Shown here in pieces: positions 16,457 through 25,078 of a stretch of 40,904 nucleotides of DNA (positions are counted from its first letter, which is position 1; every line of letters starts with the position of its first letter). This stretch comes from Thermoleophilia bacterium (lineage in GTDB: Bacteria; Actinomycetota; Thermoleophilia; Gaiellales; Gaiellaceae): positions 1 through 40,904 of the forward strand of contig JACVSB010000001.1 of NCBI GenBank assembly GCA_014534155.1, in the 5' to 3' direction. A program made the position numbers and the translations under genes. Under the pieces are notes generated by a model. It did not search any database. It was not told the origin of the DNA and saw nothing but the letters and a program-made list of their open reading frames with translations.

Positions 16457-16690
16457 ATGATCTACCCGCGCATCGACGCCCTGCTCGAGCGTGCCGACTC
16501 GCGCTACGGGCTCGTGATCATGGCGGCCAAGCGCGCCCGCCAGATCAACAACTACCACCACCAGCTGGGCGAGGGCACCTTCGAGGACGTAGCGCCCCCT
16601 CTCGTCGAGTCGCGCTCGAAGAACTACCTGACCATGGCCCTCGAGGAGATCGCCGAGGGAAATCTCACGTACGAGTACGGCTCCCGCTAG
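16457..16690 (+). CDS. rpoZ: RNA polymerase omega subunit
   Basis: A 77-residue omega subunit that helps assemble RNA polymerase by clamping the beta-prime C-terminus. Family pattern: RIDALLERADSRYGLVIMAAKRARQIN, then NYLTMALEEIAEGNL. It lies between gmk and coaBC, the common actinobacterial order. ATG 16457 is chosen over GTG 16451 from the position of the TACAAT element. Confidence 0.95.
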   Translation: MIYPRIDALLERADSRYGLVIMAAKRARQINNYHHQLGEGTFEDVAPPLVESRSKNYLTMALEEIAEGNLTYEYGSR

Positions 16691-16701
16691 CGGGGCCTCG
16701 C

Positions 16702-16713
16702 CTCACCGGTGAG
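16702..16713. repeat. 12-bp perfect palindrome between rpoZ and coaBC
   Basis: CTCACCGGTGAG is its own reverse complement. It lies in the 62-nt gap before coaBC and could be a small operator or a chance GC-rich palindrome. Confidence 0.3.
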
Positions 16714-16752
16714 CGCGGCGGCGCGCCGGCGTGAGCGGCCGATCCGGGCAGC

Positions 16753-17931
16753 GTGAGCGAGCGCACGACCATCCTCGTCGGCGTGACCGCCTCGGTCGCG
16801 GCCTACAAGGCAGCCGAGCTCGTCCGGCTGCTCGTGCGCGACGGGCACGAGGTCGTGCCGCTCGTCACCCCCGCCGCGCAGCGGTTCGTCTCCCGCGAGC
16901 TCCTCGAGGCGCTCGCGCGGCGGCGCACGCCCGACGACCTCTATCCGCACCTCGCGCGGGCACACCTGCTCGTCGTCGCGCCTGCCTCTGCGAACACGCT
17001 CGCGAAGCTCGCCCACGGCTTCGCGGACAACGTTCTCACCGAGGCCGCGCTCGCCTTCGCGGGACCGGTCCTCGCGGCGCCCGCAATGAACGTCCGCATG
17101 TGGAACCACCCGGCGACGCGCGCCAACGTCGCCCTGCTTCGCGAGCGGGGAGTCGAGCTCATCGGACCCGACGCGGGCGAGCTGGCCGAGGGCGAGCACG
17201 GCCCCGGGCGCATGGCGGAGCCCGGGGCAATCGCCGCGCGCGTGCGGGCGCTCCTCGTCCCGGGCGAGCCGGACCGTCCGCTCGCCGGTCTCCGCGTGCT
17301 CGTGAGCGCCGGGGGGACGCGCGAGCCGCTCGACTCCGTCCGCTTCCTCGGCAACCGCTCGTCGGGGAAGATGGGTGTCGCGCTGGCCGAGGAGGCGGCG
17401 CGCAGGGGCGCAGAGGTCACCCTCCTCGCCGCCAACCTCGCGGTTCCGGTGCCGCCGGGGGTCGACGTCGTCGAGACCCCGGCCGCCGCCGACCTGGCCC
17501 GCGAGGCGCTTGCCCGCTCGGACGCAGACGTCGTCCTCATGGCTGCGGCGGTCGCCGACTACCGACCTGCAAAGCCGCGCGCCGACAAGCGCCCGAAGGA
17601 CGCCGCCGCCTGGCTGGTGGAACTCGAGCCGACAGACGACGTGCTCGCCGAGCTCGGGCGGCGGAGGGGGGAAGGTCAGGTCATCGTCGGGTTCGCGGCG
17701 GACCAGGGCGAGCGCGGCCTCGCGCGCGCGCGCGAGAAGCTGGCCGCGAAAGGGGGAACGCTGTTTGTCTTCAACGACGTGGGACAGGCCGGGATCGGGT
17801 TCGACGCCGACGAGAACGAGGTCACGCTCGTGTGGGAGACCGGGGAGCGGACGATCGGGAAAAGGAGCAAGCGTGACGTGGCGGCGGCTATCCTCGACGA
17901 GGTCGCGTCCCTGCGTGCAGGAGGTCAGTAG
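16753..17931 (+). CDS. coaBC: Bifunctional PPC decarboxylase / phosphopantothenate-cysteine ligase
   Basis: Catalyses two steps of coenzyme A synthesis. The N-terminal CoaC flavoprotein half (about residues 1-175) has GVTASVAAYKAAEL, the likely catalytic His in YPHLARA, APASANTLAKLAHG and the PAMNVRMW clamp. The C-terminal CoaB half starts at VLVSAGGTREPLDSVRFLGNRSSGKMG and has AAVADYRP and the FVFNDVG motif. The 392-residue length is normal. GTG 16753 gives a family-like start (SERTTILVGVTASVAAYK). MoxR follows after 3 nt. Confidence 0.96.
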   Translation: MSERTTILVGVTASVAAYKAAELVRLLVRDGHEVVPLVTPAAQRFVSRELLEALARRRTPDDLYPHLARAHLLVVAPASANTLAKLAHGFADNVLTEAALAFAGPVLAAPAMNVRMWNHPATRANVALLRERGVELIGPDAGELAEGEHGPGRMAEPGAIAARVRALLVPGEPDRPLAGLRVLVSAGGTREPLDSVRFLGNRSSGKMGVALAEEAARRGAEVTLLAANLAVPVPPGVDVVETPAAADLAREALARSDADVVLMAAAVADYRPAKPRADKRPKDAAAWLVELEPTDDVLAELGRRRGEGQVIVGFAADQGERGLARAREKLAAKGGTLFVFNDVGQAGIGFDADENEVTLVWETGERTIGKRSKRDVAAAILDEVASLRAGGQ

Positions 17932-17934
17932 GCC

Positions 17935-18906
17935 GTGGACGAGCCGCTCGCCGGCATTCAGGAGCACCAGGCCGCCCGCTCAGACGAGTTGGCGCGGCGC
18001 GTGCGGGACAACCTCCGCCGCGTCATGCACGCACCCGACGAGACGCTCGACCTCTGCGTCCTCTGCCTCCTCTCGGAGGGACACCTCATCATCGAGGACC
18101 TCCCGGGCGTCGGAAAGACGACGCTCGCGAAGGCGCTCGCGCGCTCGCTCGACGTCTCCTTCTCGCGCATCCAGTTCACGCCGGATCTCCTCCCCTCGGA
18201 CGTGACCGGCGTGAACGTGTTCAACCAGCGCTCGCACGAGTTCGAGTTCCGGCCCGGCCCCGTCTTCGCGAACGTCTTGCTGGTGGACGAGATCAACCGG
18301 ACCTCGCCGAAGACGCAGGCCGCGCTCCTCGAGGCGATGCAAGAACGGCAGGTCACGATCGACGGCCACACCTACCACCTGGCTCCGCCGTTCATGGTCA
18401 TGGCGACGCAGAACCCGATCGAGTACGAGGGGACGTACCCGCTGCCGGAGGCGCAGCTCGACCGCTTCACGATGCGGATCGCCATCGGGTACCCGCCGCT
18501 CGCGGCCGAGGCGCAGATGCTGACGGAGCAGACGACCGCGGCGCCGCTCGACGAGCTCGAGCCGGTCGCCTCGGCGCAGGACGTCCTGGCCGCGATCGAG
18601 GATTCCCGGCGCGTGTACGTGGAGGAGAGCGTGCAGCGTTACGTCGTCTCGCTCCTTCGCCAGACGCGGGGTGACGCCCGCCTCCACCTCGGCGCGAGCC
18701 CTCGCGCCGGGATCAACCTCCTACGCGTCGCCAAGGCGCGCGCGCTCGTCGCCGGGCGCGAGTACGTCGTCCCGGACGACGTGAAGGCAGTCGCGCCCGC
18801 CGTGCTCGCGCACCGCCTGATCCTGGCGCCGGAGGCGCGCTCCTCGGGGCTCTCCGACGAGGACGTCGTCGGCGACGCCGTGGAGCGGACGCCCGTTCCC
18901 GTCTGA
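17935..18906 (+). CDS. MoxR-family AAA+ ATPase
   Basis: A 323-residue AAA+ protein. Walker A is GVGKTT at residues 58-63, Walker B LLVDEINR, sensor ATQNPIEYEGTYPLPEAQLDRF, and the C-terminal lid LHLGASPRAGINLLRVAKARA. MoxR proteins act as chaperone-like ATPases, often assembling metal-containing or VWA-domain proteins. Here it is followed within 4 nt by a DUF58 gene and then a transglutaminase, the widespread but poorly understood trio. GTG 17935 lies 3 nt after the coaBC stop. Confidence 0.94.
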   Translation: MDEPLAGIQEHQAARSDELARRVRDNLRRVMHAPDETLDLCVLCLLSEGHLIIEDLPGVGKTTLAKALARSLDVSFSRIQFTPDLLPSDVTGVNVFNQRSHEFEFRPGPVFANVLLVDEINRTSPKTQAALLEAMQERQVTIDGHTYHLAPPFMVMATQNPIEYEGTYPLPEAQLDRFTMRIAIGYPPLAAEAQMLTEQTTAAPLDELEPVASAQDVLAAIEDSRRVYVEESVQRYVVSLLRQTRGDARLHLGASPRAGINLLRVAKARALVAGREYVVPDDVKAVAPAVLAHRLILAPEARSSGLSDEDVVGDAVERTPVPV

Positions 18907-18910
18907 GCGC

Positions 18911-20146
18911 ATGCTGACCGACCGGGGTCGTTCGCTTCTCGCGCTGGGCGGGCTCACCTATTTCGCCGCCTGGGCGTTCGGCGGGCGCCCCCTGTACCCC
19001 GTCGCCGTCGGCCTCGTGCTCGCCGTCGCGGCCGCCGCGGTCTGGGTGCGGGTGCTGCGGCGCCCGATGACGCTGCAGCGCACGGTGCCGGGCGAGCACG
19101 CCGCCGGCGAGGACGTGCCGATGCAGCTCGAGCTCGAGGTGGAGGGGAGGCTGCCGCCGGCCACGCTCGTCGCGCGCGAGCGCCTAGGGCGCCTCGGCGA
19201 GCGGGAGGCTCCGCTTCGCCGCAGCGGCGGTCGCCTGCAGGGCGAGTACCTCCTCGAGCGGGTGCCGCGCGGCCGCTACCCGATCGAGGCGACGGAGGTC
19301 GTGCTCGAGGACCCGTTCGGGCTCGAGCGCGTCGAGCTCGACGTCTCGCGGGCGGAGGTCCTGCTCGTCTACCCGCGGCTCGTCGAGCTCGAACGGCTCT
19401 TCTCGGAGACGGGCGGTCAGACGCCCGGGGGCCGGCGCCTCCTCCTGCGGCGTACGGCTGGCTTCGAGCTCCATTCCGTGCGGGAGTACGAGCAGGGCGA
19501 GTCGCTGCGGCGCGTGCACTGGCCCTCGACCGCGCGGCGCGGGGAGCTCATGGTCAAGGAGCTCGAGGACGCGCCTCGCGACGAGGCGGCGGTCGTGCTC
19601 GATGCCGACGAGGCGACCGTCGTGGGAGAGCCGCCGGAGTCCACGTTCGAGCTCCAGGTCTCGATCGCCGGCTCCCTCGTCCGCGCGCACGCGCGGAGGG
19701 GCCGGCGGACGTCGCTCGTCGTCAACGGCCGCTCGCGGGGGCACCAGCGCGTGCACTCGCTGGACGGGGACTGGGACGCGGCCCTCGAGCTCCTCGCCGC
19801 GGTGCAGCCGGACGGGCATGTTCCCGTCGCCACGTTCCTCGCGGACGAATCCGGGCCCGCAGCACGCGCCCTCGAGGTCACGGTGGTCACGGCGGCGCTC
19901 CCGGCGCGCCTCGTCGACCGGCTACTCCAGCGCACGCTCGCCCATCACGCGATCTCGCTCGTCTACGTCGATCCGCGGAGCTTCACGCGCGCGGGCGGTC
20001 ACGCAGACCTGGACGCGGCCGCGCAGCTCGCGCGCCTGCAACGCGCCGGGATTCCGTCCGCCGTCGTGCGCCGAGGCGCCGACCTCGCGGGCGCGCTCGC
20101 CGGCGAGCGGACTCCCGCTCACGCCGTCGGGGGCGGCCGTGGCTAG
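18911..20146 (+). CDS. DUF58 domain membrane protein
   Basis: A 411-residue protein. Two hydrophobic helices come first (about residues 9-28 and 31-47), then a beta-rich region, then the DUF58 core VREYEQGESLRRVHWPSTARRGELMVKELE. DUF58 has distant similarity to VWA domains and is thought to be a partner of MoxR ATPases. ATG 18911 follows moxR by 4 nt, and the stop overlaps the transglutaminase start by 8 nt. Function is unknown; a role in the cell envelope is inferred from the membrane helices and neighbours. Confidence 0.9.
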   Translation: MLTDRGRSLLALGGLTYFAAWAFGGRPLYPVAVGLVLAVAAAAVWVRVLRRPMTLQRTVPGEHAAGEDVPMQLELEVEGRLPPATLVARERLGRLGEREAPLRRSGGRLQGEYLLERVPRGRYPIEATEVVLEDPFGLERVELDVSRAEVLLVYPRLVELERLFSETGGQTPGGRRLLLRRTAGFELHSVREYEQGESLRRVHWPSTARRGELMVKELEDAPRDEAAVVLDADEATVVGEPPESTFELQVSIAGSLVRAHARRGRRTSLVVNGRSRGHQRVHSLDGDWDAALELLAAVQPDGHVPVATFLADESGPAARALEVTVVTAALPARLVDRLLQRTLAHHAISLVYVDPRSFTRAGGHADLDAAAQLARLQRAGIPSAVVRRGADLAGALAGERTPAHAVGGGRG

Positions 20147-22466
20147 GACGCTTGTCGCCTTCACGCTCGTCGCGCTCGTCGTCGTCCCCACCTGGCTCCG
20201 GCTCGAGGAGGGGTCGTTCGCGGCCTCCGAAGCGGCCGTGATCGCGCTCCTCGCCCTCCTCCCGACTCTCGCCGTCGCGCGTCGCGTCCCCGGCGAGCGG
20301 CGCCGAGACGCCATCGTCGTCGTGACCGCCCTCCTCGGCGCCGCGCTCGTGGCGGGGAGCACGGCGTTCTCGCTCTCTCTCGCGGACGCGCGCCCGTTCG
20401 ACGACGACCGCGCGTTCTTCGGCCCGCTCTTCTCGGACTTCGGCCAGGGGTTCCTCGACTTCTGGGACACGAGCCTGCCGTTCAATCGCGTCGACTTCCC
20501 CGGCATGCACGGCGTCGTCCTCCTCGCGGGCTTCGGCTTCACGGCCGCTGCCGGGATGGCGATCGCGACGCGCCGCACCTTCCTCGCGCTCGCCCTGCTG
20601 CTCGTGGGCGCGGGGTGGCCGGCGACGATGGCGTCCACCTGGCTCGAGTCGAGCCGCCCCCTCGTCACGGGCGCCCTCATCCTCGCCGTCGCGCTCGCGC
20701 TCGTCGTGCTCCTCCGCCCCCAGGCGCGGGGCCTTCCCCAGGCGGCGGTCGCCGGCGTCGTCCTAGTCGCGCTCGCGGTGGCGGGCTCGACCTCCGATGC
20801 CGTGGCGAAGCAGGGGTTCGTCGATTGGGACTCCTGGGACTGGTACGACCGCCCTCACGAGCCCGTGGACGTGCGCTACGTCTGGGACGCCAACTACGAC
20901 GGGATCTCGTTTCCGCAGGAGGAGACGACCGTCCTCAAGGTCAAGGTGCCCGGGCCGAAGCGGTCGCTCTACTGGCGCGCCACGACGCTCGACGACTACA
21001 CGGGCGCAGTGTGGCGCGAGAAGCCCGAGACCGGGGATCCGGTCTCGGGAGAGGGCGAGATCGACGTCACGGCGGACGACCCGCTCTTGCCGGCGGCTGC
21101 GCGCGCCCGGCGCAACTGGGTGAAGCAGGAGGTGAAGGTCGAGGCGCTCGACGAGCAGCGCCTCGTCGGCTCGGCGCAGTTCGTGCGCTGGCAGCCGCAG
21201 TCGAGCGCCGCCGCGAGGGTTACGTCGAACGGCGGCGTTGTCCTCAGCGAGCCGCTGCACCGCGGGCAGCGCTACACCGTGTGGAGCTACGTGCCCGACG
21301 CGAAGCCGAAAGAGCTTCGGGCCACGGGAACCGCATACCCGCCGGCCGCGCGCCAGTTCCTACGCCTGTTCGCCTCCCCCGACCTCCCGCCGACGCTGCC
21401 GTGGGGAGCGCCCGGCCGGGACGCGTTCATGCGCCACTTCTTCCAGCGGGAGTCGTACCTCGCCGACCACGCGCCGCTCTACCGCGCGGCGCGGCGAGTG
21501 ACGGCGGATGCGTCGTCGCCGTACGAGGCGGCCGTCCTCCTCGAGGCATGGTTCCGGGGCTCCGAGGGCGGGTTCACCTACGACGAGCAGCCGCCCTTCG
21601 TCCCCGGGAACGAGCGTCGGCCGCCGCTCGTCACCTTCCTGCAGACGAAGCGCGGCTACTGCCAGCACTTCGCCGGCGCGATGGCGCTCATGCTCCGCTA
21701 CGTCGGCGTCCCCGCGCGTGTCGCGGCAGGGTTCACGAGCGGGACGTACGACGATCGCTCGAAGGAGTGGAGCGTGACCGACCACAACGCCCACACGTGG
21801 GTCGAGGTGTACTTCCCCCGCTTCGGCTGGATCCCGTTCGACCCCACTCCCGATCGCGGTCAGCTGACGGCCCGGTACACGCCGTTCTCCGGGGCGTTCG
21901 ACGTCCGCGAGGCGGCCGAGGTAGGCGGCGCCCTGCTCGGCGTGCCCGAGATCGCCGAGCGCGTCGGACGCGCCTCGCGGCTTGGTGAGCGGGAGTCGGG
22001 AGCGACGGTGGGCACAGGGGAGGGCGGCGGAGTCCCGAGCGCGGTCGCGGAGACGGGCCGGAGCATCGTCGCGGTCGTCCTCGTCCTCGCTCTCGGCGGC
22101 GCAGCCCTCATCGTGGCCGTGAAGCAGGCGCGCCGGGCGACCCGCTTCGCGGCGCGCGACCCGCGCGCGCTCGCGGCGGCCTGCCGCCGCGACCTCGTCG
22201 CCTACGTCGTGGATCAGGGCTACGAGGTGCGAGCGAGCGCGACCGTCCGGGAGGTCGGGGACTTCGTCGCCGAGCACTTCGGCGTCCAGACGAGCGCCTT
22301 CGTCTCGGCTCTCGCGGACGCCCGTTACGGCCCGCCGCAGGCGGCCGGCGCTCGCGCCCGCCTCGCGCGCCGCGAGCTCCGCCGCCTACGGTCGAGCATG
22401 AGACGCGCGCTCGGGCTCGGCGAGCGCGTCCGGGGCGCCCTCAGCCTCCGCTCGCTCTCGGTGTAG
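20139..22466 (+). CDS. Membrane protein with transglutaminase-like domain (TgpA type)
   Basis: A 775-residue protein. About six N-terminal membrane helices (residues 1-215) are followed by an extracytoplasmic region with a transglutaminase-like core. The likely triad is Cys508 (KRGYCQHFAGAMALMLR), His552 (DHNAHTWVEVYFP) and Asp568 (GWIPFDPTP). A further helix (IVAVVLVLALGGAALIVAV) leads into a cytoplasmic tail. This is the TgpA-like architecture (DUF3488, transglutaminase core, DUF4129) found with MoxR and DUF58. GTG 20139 overlaps the DUF58 stop. The 3' end overlaps the convergent lnt-like gene by 81 nt. Confidence 0.93.
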   Translation: MARTLVAFTLVALVVVPTWLRLEEGSFAASEAAVIALLALLPTLAVARRVPGERRRDAIVVVTALLGAALVAGSTAFSLSLADARPFDDDRAFFGPLFSDFGQGFLDFWDTSLPFNRVDFPGMHGVVLLAGFGFTAAAGMAIATRRTFLALALLLVGAGWPATMASTWLESSRPLVTGALILAVALALVVLLRPQARGLPQAAVAGVVLVALAVAGSTSDAVAKQGFVDWDSWDWYDRPHEPVDVRYVWDANYDGISFPQEETTVLKVKVPGPKRSLYWRATTLDDYTGAVWREKPETGDPVSGEGEIDVTADDPLLPAAARARRNWVKQEVKVEALDEQRLVGSAQFVRWQPQSSAAARVTSNGGVVLSEPLHRGQRYTVWSYVPDAKPKELRATGTAYPPAARQFLRLFASPDLPPTLPWGAPGRDAFMRHFFQRESYLADHAPLYRAARRVTADASSPYEAAVLLEAWFRGSEGGFTYDEQPPFVPGNERRPPLVTFLQTKRGYCQHFAGAMALMLRYVGVPARVAAGFTSGTYDDRSKEWSVTDHNAHTWVEVYFPRFGWIPFDPTPDRGQLTARYTPFSGAFDVREAAEVGGALLGVPEIAERVGRASRLGERESGATVGTGEGGGVPSAVAETGRSIVAVVLVLALGGAALIVAVKQARRATRFAARDPRALAAACRRDLVAYVVDQGYEVRASATVREVGDFVAEHFGVQTSAFVSALADARYGPPQAAGARARLARRELRRLRSSMRRALGLGERVRGALSLRSLSV

Positions 22467-23966
22467 GCGACGCAGGCGGCCGACGGCCGCGACCGACGCG
22501 GTGAGCGCGACCGCTATCCATCCGAGCGCGTCGCCGAGCCGGGTGTAGGGCGTCGCGGAACCCGCCGCCGGGACGTCGGCGACGAGGACGGCCGGCCGCT
22601 TCGCCCACCCGGCCGCCGCCGCGAGGGCGCCGCCCGGAGCCACGATCGCCGAGCCGTAGCGCCAGTCGGCGCGGACGAAGGGGATGCCGAGCGCGGCGGC
22701 CTGCAGCCGCGTCAGCGCCAACTGCTGCCTCGCGAGAGCGGGCCAGTCGTGCGTGGCCGAGGCGACGAGCGCGGCGCCCCTGCGGGCGAGGGCGCGCGCG
22801 ACCGCGGGATCCTGAGTGTCGACGCCGAGCGCCGTGCCGAGCGCTGTCCGCCCGGCGAGGACGGGAGCCGGCGGCACCCGATTGTCGCCGCGCTCGCCGA
22901 GAAACCACATCGGGCGCTGCTTGGGCTGCGCGCGCGTGATCCTCCCGTTCGGGAGCACAACCACGGCGGCCCCGTGGTCGGGGCCGCGCAGGAAGTACGG
23001 GGCGACGAGGACAACGCCCGTCTCGCGCGTGAGCAAGCGAAGTGCCGCCGCGACTCGCCTGTTCGCCCGCGGGTCGACCCAGAGGGTCGCCTCCGGCCAC
23101 ACGACGAGCGTCGCGCCCTGCTCGGCCGCCTGCGCGGTGGCGGGCGTGAGGTCTCGCGCGAGATCGAGGCTCGCCCGCTCGAGGTCGCGGAAGCGGCGCC
23201 GGAGGAAGTGCAGGACGGGCCGCTCGAACTCGGCCGTGTCGTACCCGGGCTGGATCGCGGCGACGCGCGCGGGGGGGCCGGCGCCGGCGGAGGGGTCGAC
23301 GGCGAGCATGGCCGCGAGGGCTAGCGCCGCGGCCGCTGCGCCCGGTGCCAGCGCGATGCGCCGCCGCGGGCCGACGAGCGCGAGGGCGACCGCCGCGTTC
23401 ACCGCCACGATCAGGAACGTGAGTAGCCACGGGCCTGCGAGGCCAGCCGCTCGCGCCGTGGGGAGACCGGCCTGGGAGAGGTAGAGCGGGCCCCAGAACC
23501 CACCGGGGTCGAACTTCGTCCTCAGGAGGTCGAGCGCCGTCCACGCCGTTGCGGCGATGGCCACGACCGCGAACGCGGCTGCGGGCGTGGTGGGCCGCGC
23601 GAGCGGAATGACGAGCGGGAAGCGCAGAGCGTAGAGGACCGCGCCCGCAAGCGGGACGAGCGCGAAGGCCACGACGAGCACGGGTGAGTCGCCGACCAGG
23701 ACGGGGACGAGCGGCTTGCCCCACTGGTTGTGCGCGAGGCCGAAGGGAAGCGCCGGGACGAGGAGGAGCTCGAGGAAGACCACGTAGGCAAGCGGGACGG
23801 CGGCGCGTCCCGCGCGGGCTTGCGGCCGGGCGAGCAGGAGCGCCGTCGCCGGAACGAGCGCCACCCAGGCGAGCCAGGCCAGGCCGACCGGCGGCGCCGA
23901 GAGCCACAGGAGCAGCGCGCTCGCGAGCGGCGCGGCCGGCGCGAGGGGGACGATGCGACGCCGCAC
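22386..23966 (-). CDS. Apolipoprotein N-acyltransferase homologue lacking the catalytic cysteine
   Basis: A 526-residue protein with six or so N-terminal membrane helices, a nitrilase-like domain from about residue 250 (VAAIQPGYDTAEF) and a last membrane helix (GWIAVALTASVAAVG): the Lnt layout. Lnt adds the third fatty acid to lipoproteins using Glu-Lys-Cys. Glu292 (VVWPEA) and Lys349 (PKQRPMWFLGE) can be matched. Where ICYE should stand the sequence reads LGVDTQDP, putting Gly381 at the cysteine place, and the entire protein has no cysteine. It is therefore probably not a normal acyltransferase. GTG 23966 lies only 18 bp from the divergent neighbour. Confidence 0.85.
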   Translation of the reverse strand: MRRRIVPLAPAAPLASALLLWLSAPPVGLAWLAWVALVPATALLLARPQARAGRAAVPLAYVVFLELLLVPALPFGLAHNQWGKPLVPVLVGDSPVLVVAFALVPLAGAVLYALRFPLVIPLARPTTPAAAFAVVAIAATAWTALDLLRTKFDPGGFWGPLYLSQAGLPTARAAGLAGPWLLTFLIVAVNAAVALALVGPRRRIALAPGAAAAALALAAMLAVDPSAGAGPPARVAAIQPGYDTAEFERPVLHFLRRRFRDLERASLDLARDLTPATAQAAEQGATLVVWPEATLWVDPRANRRVAAALRLLTRETGVVLVAPYFLRGPDHGAAVVVLPNGRITRAQPKQRPMWFLGERGDNRVPPAPVLAGRTALGTALGVDTQDPAVARALARRGAALVASATHDWPALARQQLALTRLQAAALGIPFVRADWRYGSAIVAPGGALAAAAGWAKRPAVLVADVPAAGSATPYTRLGDALGWIAVALTASVAAVGRLRRLHRERAEAEGAPDALAEPERASHARP

Positions 23967-23971
23967 GCGGG

Positions 23972-23978
23972 TAGTTTC
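23972..23978. promoter_or_regulatory. Divergent overlapping -10 region
   Basis: On the plus strand TAGTTT (23972-23977) ends 7 nt before GTG 23985. On the minus strand GAAACT (23978-23973) ends 6 nt before the GTG at 23966. Only 18 bp separate the two starts, so both promoters must overlap. The minus-strand hexamer is the weaker match. Confidence 0.45.
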
Positions 23979-23984
23979 GCCGCA

Positions 23985-24716
23985 GTGGACGCGGTCGTCA
24001 TGGCGGCGGGGGAGGGGCGCCGGCTTCGGCCCCTCACGACGCGCTGGGCGAAGCCGGTGCTCCCGATCGACGGGCACCCGGTCGTGGCCACGCTCGTGCG
24101 CGAGCTCGGCGCCGCCGGGTTCGAGGAGGCCTGGCTCGTGGTGGGACACCTGCGGGAGCAGGTGCGCGCCCTCCTCGGCGACGGGCGCGGGCTCGGCGTT
24201 CGCCTGCGCTACGCCGAGCAGCGGGAGGCGCTCGGCTCTGCGGACGCCGTGCGCCGTGCCGTCGACGCGGGCGCCCGGCCGCCGCTCCTCGTCGCTGCCG
24301 CGGACACCGTGTTCGCGCCCGGCGACGTCGCCCAGGCGCTCGGGCGCTGGCGCGCCTCGGGGACGGCAGGCGGTCTCGCAGTGCGCGAGGTTCCCGAGCA
24401 CGAGCTCCCCGAGCGCTCGTCCGTCGTCGCCCGGAACGGCAGGCTCGTCTCGGTCGTCGAGAAGCCGGCGCCCGGCACGGCGGAGGGTCGTCTCGCAGGC
24501 GCGCCGCTCTGGTTCCTCGGCCCGGAGCTCTGCCGCCTCCTACAGGAGGTGCCGGGACCTCCGTTCGAGCTCGCGACCGCGGCCCAGCGCGCTCTCGCCG
24601 CGGGCCACGATCTGCTCGCGCTCCCCGTCGGCCCGACGCGCGACCTGACGCGCCCGGAAGACGTCGTGAGCCGGAATTTCGTCTACCTTTCGAGCTTGGA
24701 AGAGACGGCGGGATGA
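23985..24716 (+). CDS. Sugar-phosphate nucleotidyltransferase
   Basis: A 243-residue NTP-transferase with the signature VVMAAGEGRRLRPLTTRWAKPVLPI at the N-terminus, a metal-binding AAADTVF (in place of the usual GD motif), and VEKP near residue 160. Such enzymes make NDP-sugars from NTP and sugar-1-phosphate. It lacks the left-handed helix acyltransferase domain of GlmU types, so a ManC/RmlA/HddC-like role is likely; the sugar is not clear. GTG 23985 has TAGTTT 7 nt upstream. Its stop overlaps the TPR gene start as ATGA. Confidence 0.88.
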   Translation: MDAVVMAAGEGRRLRPLTTRWAKPVLPIDGHPVVATLVRELGAAGFEEAWLVVGHLREQVRALLGDGRGLGVRLRYAEQREALGSADAVRRAVDAGARPPLLVAAADTVFAPGDVAQALGRWRASGTAGGLAVREVPEHELPERSSVVARNGRLVSVVEKPAPGTAEGRLAGAPLWFLGPELCRLLQEVPGPPFELATAAQRALAAGHDLLALPVGPTRDLTRPEDVVSRNFVYLSSLEETAG

Positions 24717-25066
24717 GCGAGACGTACGAGCTCTACAGGCAGGGCCAGGACCACCTCGCGGCGGGGCGCAACGCGCAGGCGACGGTTCCGCTCGAGAAGG
24801 CGAAGCGGCGCGAGCCGGCCAAAGCGTCGATCCGCGAGGCGCTCGGAATCGCCTACTTCCGCATCAGGCGCTGGGCCGAGGCCGAGCAGGAGTTTCGCGC
24901 CATCCTCGACCTCAAGGCGGTCGATCATTACGCGCACTTCGCGCTCGGCCGCTGTCTCGAGAAGCAAGGGCGCCCCGAAGAGGCGTACGGCCACTACCGG
25001 ATGGCCAGCTTCCTGCGTCCTCAGAGTCGCGACTACCGGCGCGCGCTCGACAACCTCGGCGGCTAG
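24713..25066 (+). CDS. Small TPR-repeat protein
   Basis: A 117-residue helical protein with about three tetratricopeptide-like units: LYRQGQDHLAAGRNAQATVPLEKA, ALGIAYFRIRRWAEAEQEFRAIL, and FALGRCLEKQGRPEEAYGHYRMA. TPR repeats are protein-binding scaffolds; the partner is unknown. It has no signal peptide. ATG 24713 overlaps the nucleotidyltransferase stop by 4 nt, so translation is likely coupled, and dtd follows after 12 nt. Confidence 0.85.
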   Translation: MSETYELYRQGQDHLAAGRNAQATVPLEKAKRREPAKASIREALGIAYFRIRRWAEAEQEFRAILDLKAVDHYAHFALGRCLEKQGRPEEAYGHYRMASFLRPQSRDYRRALDNLGG

Positions 25067-25078
25067 CCCGCTCTCGGC

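Noticed and set aside
23967..24401. Upstream extension of the Lnt-like gene to give 671 residues
   Set aside because: The extension is antisense to the nucleotidyltransferase gene and has no conserved residues. The protein begins normally at GTG 23966.
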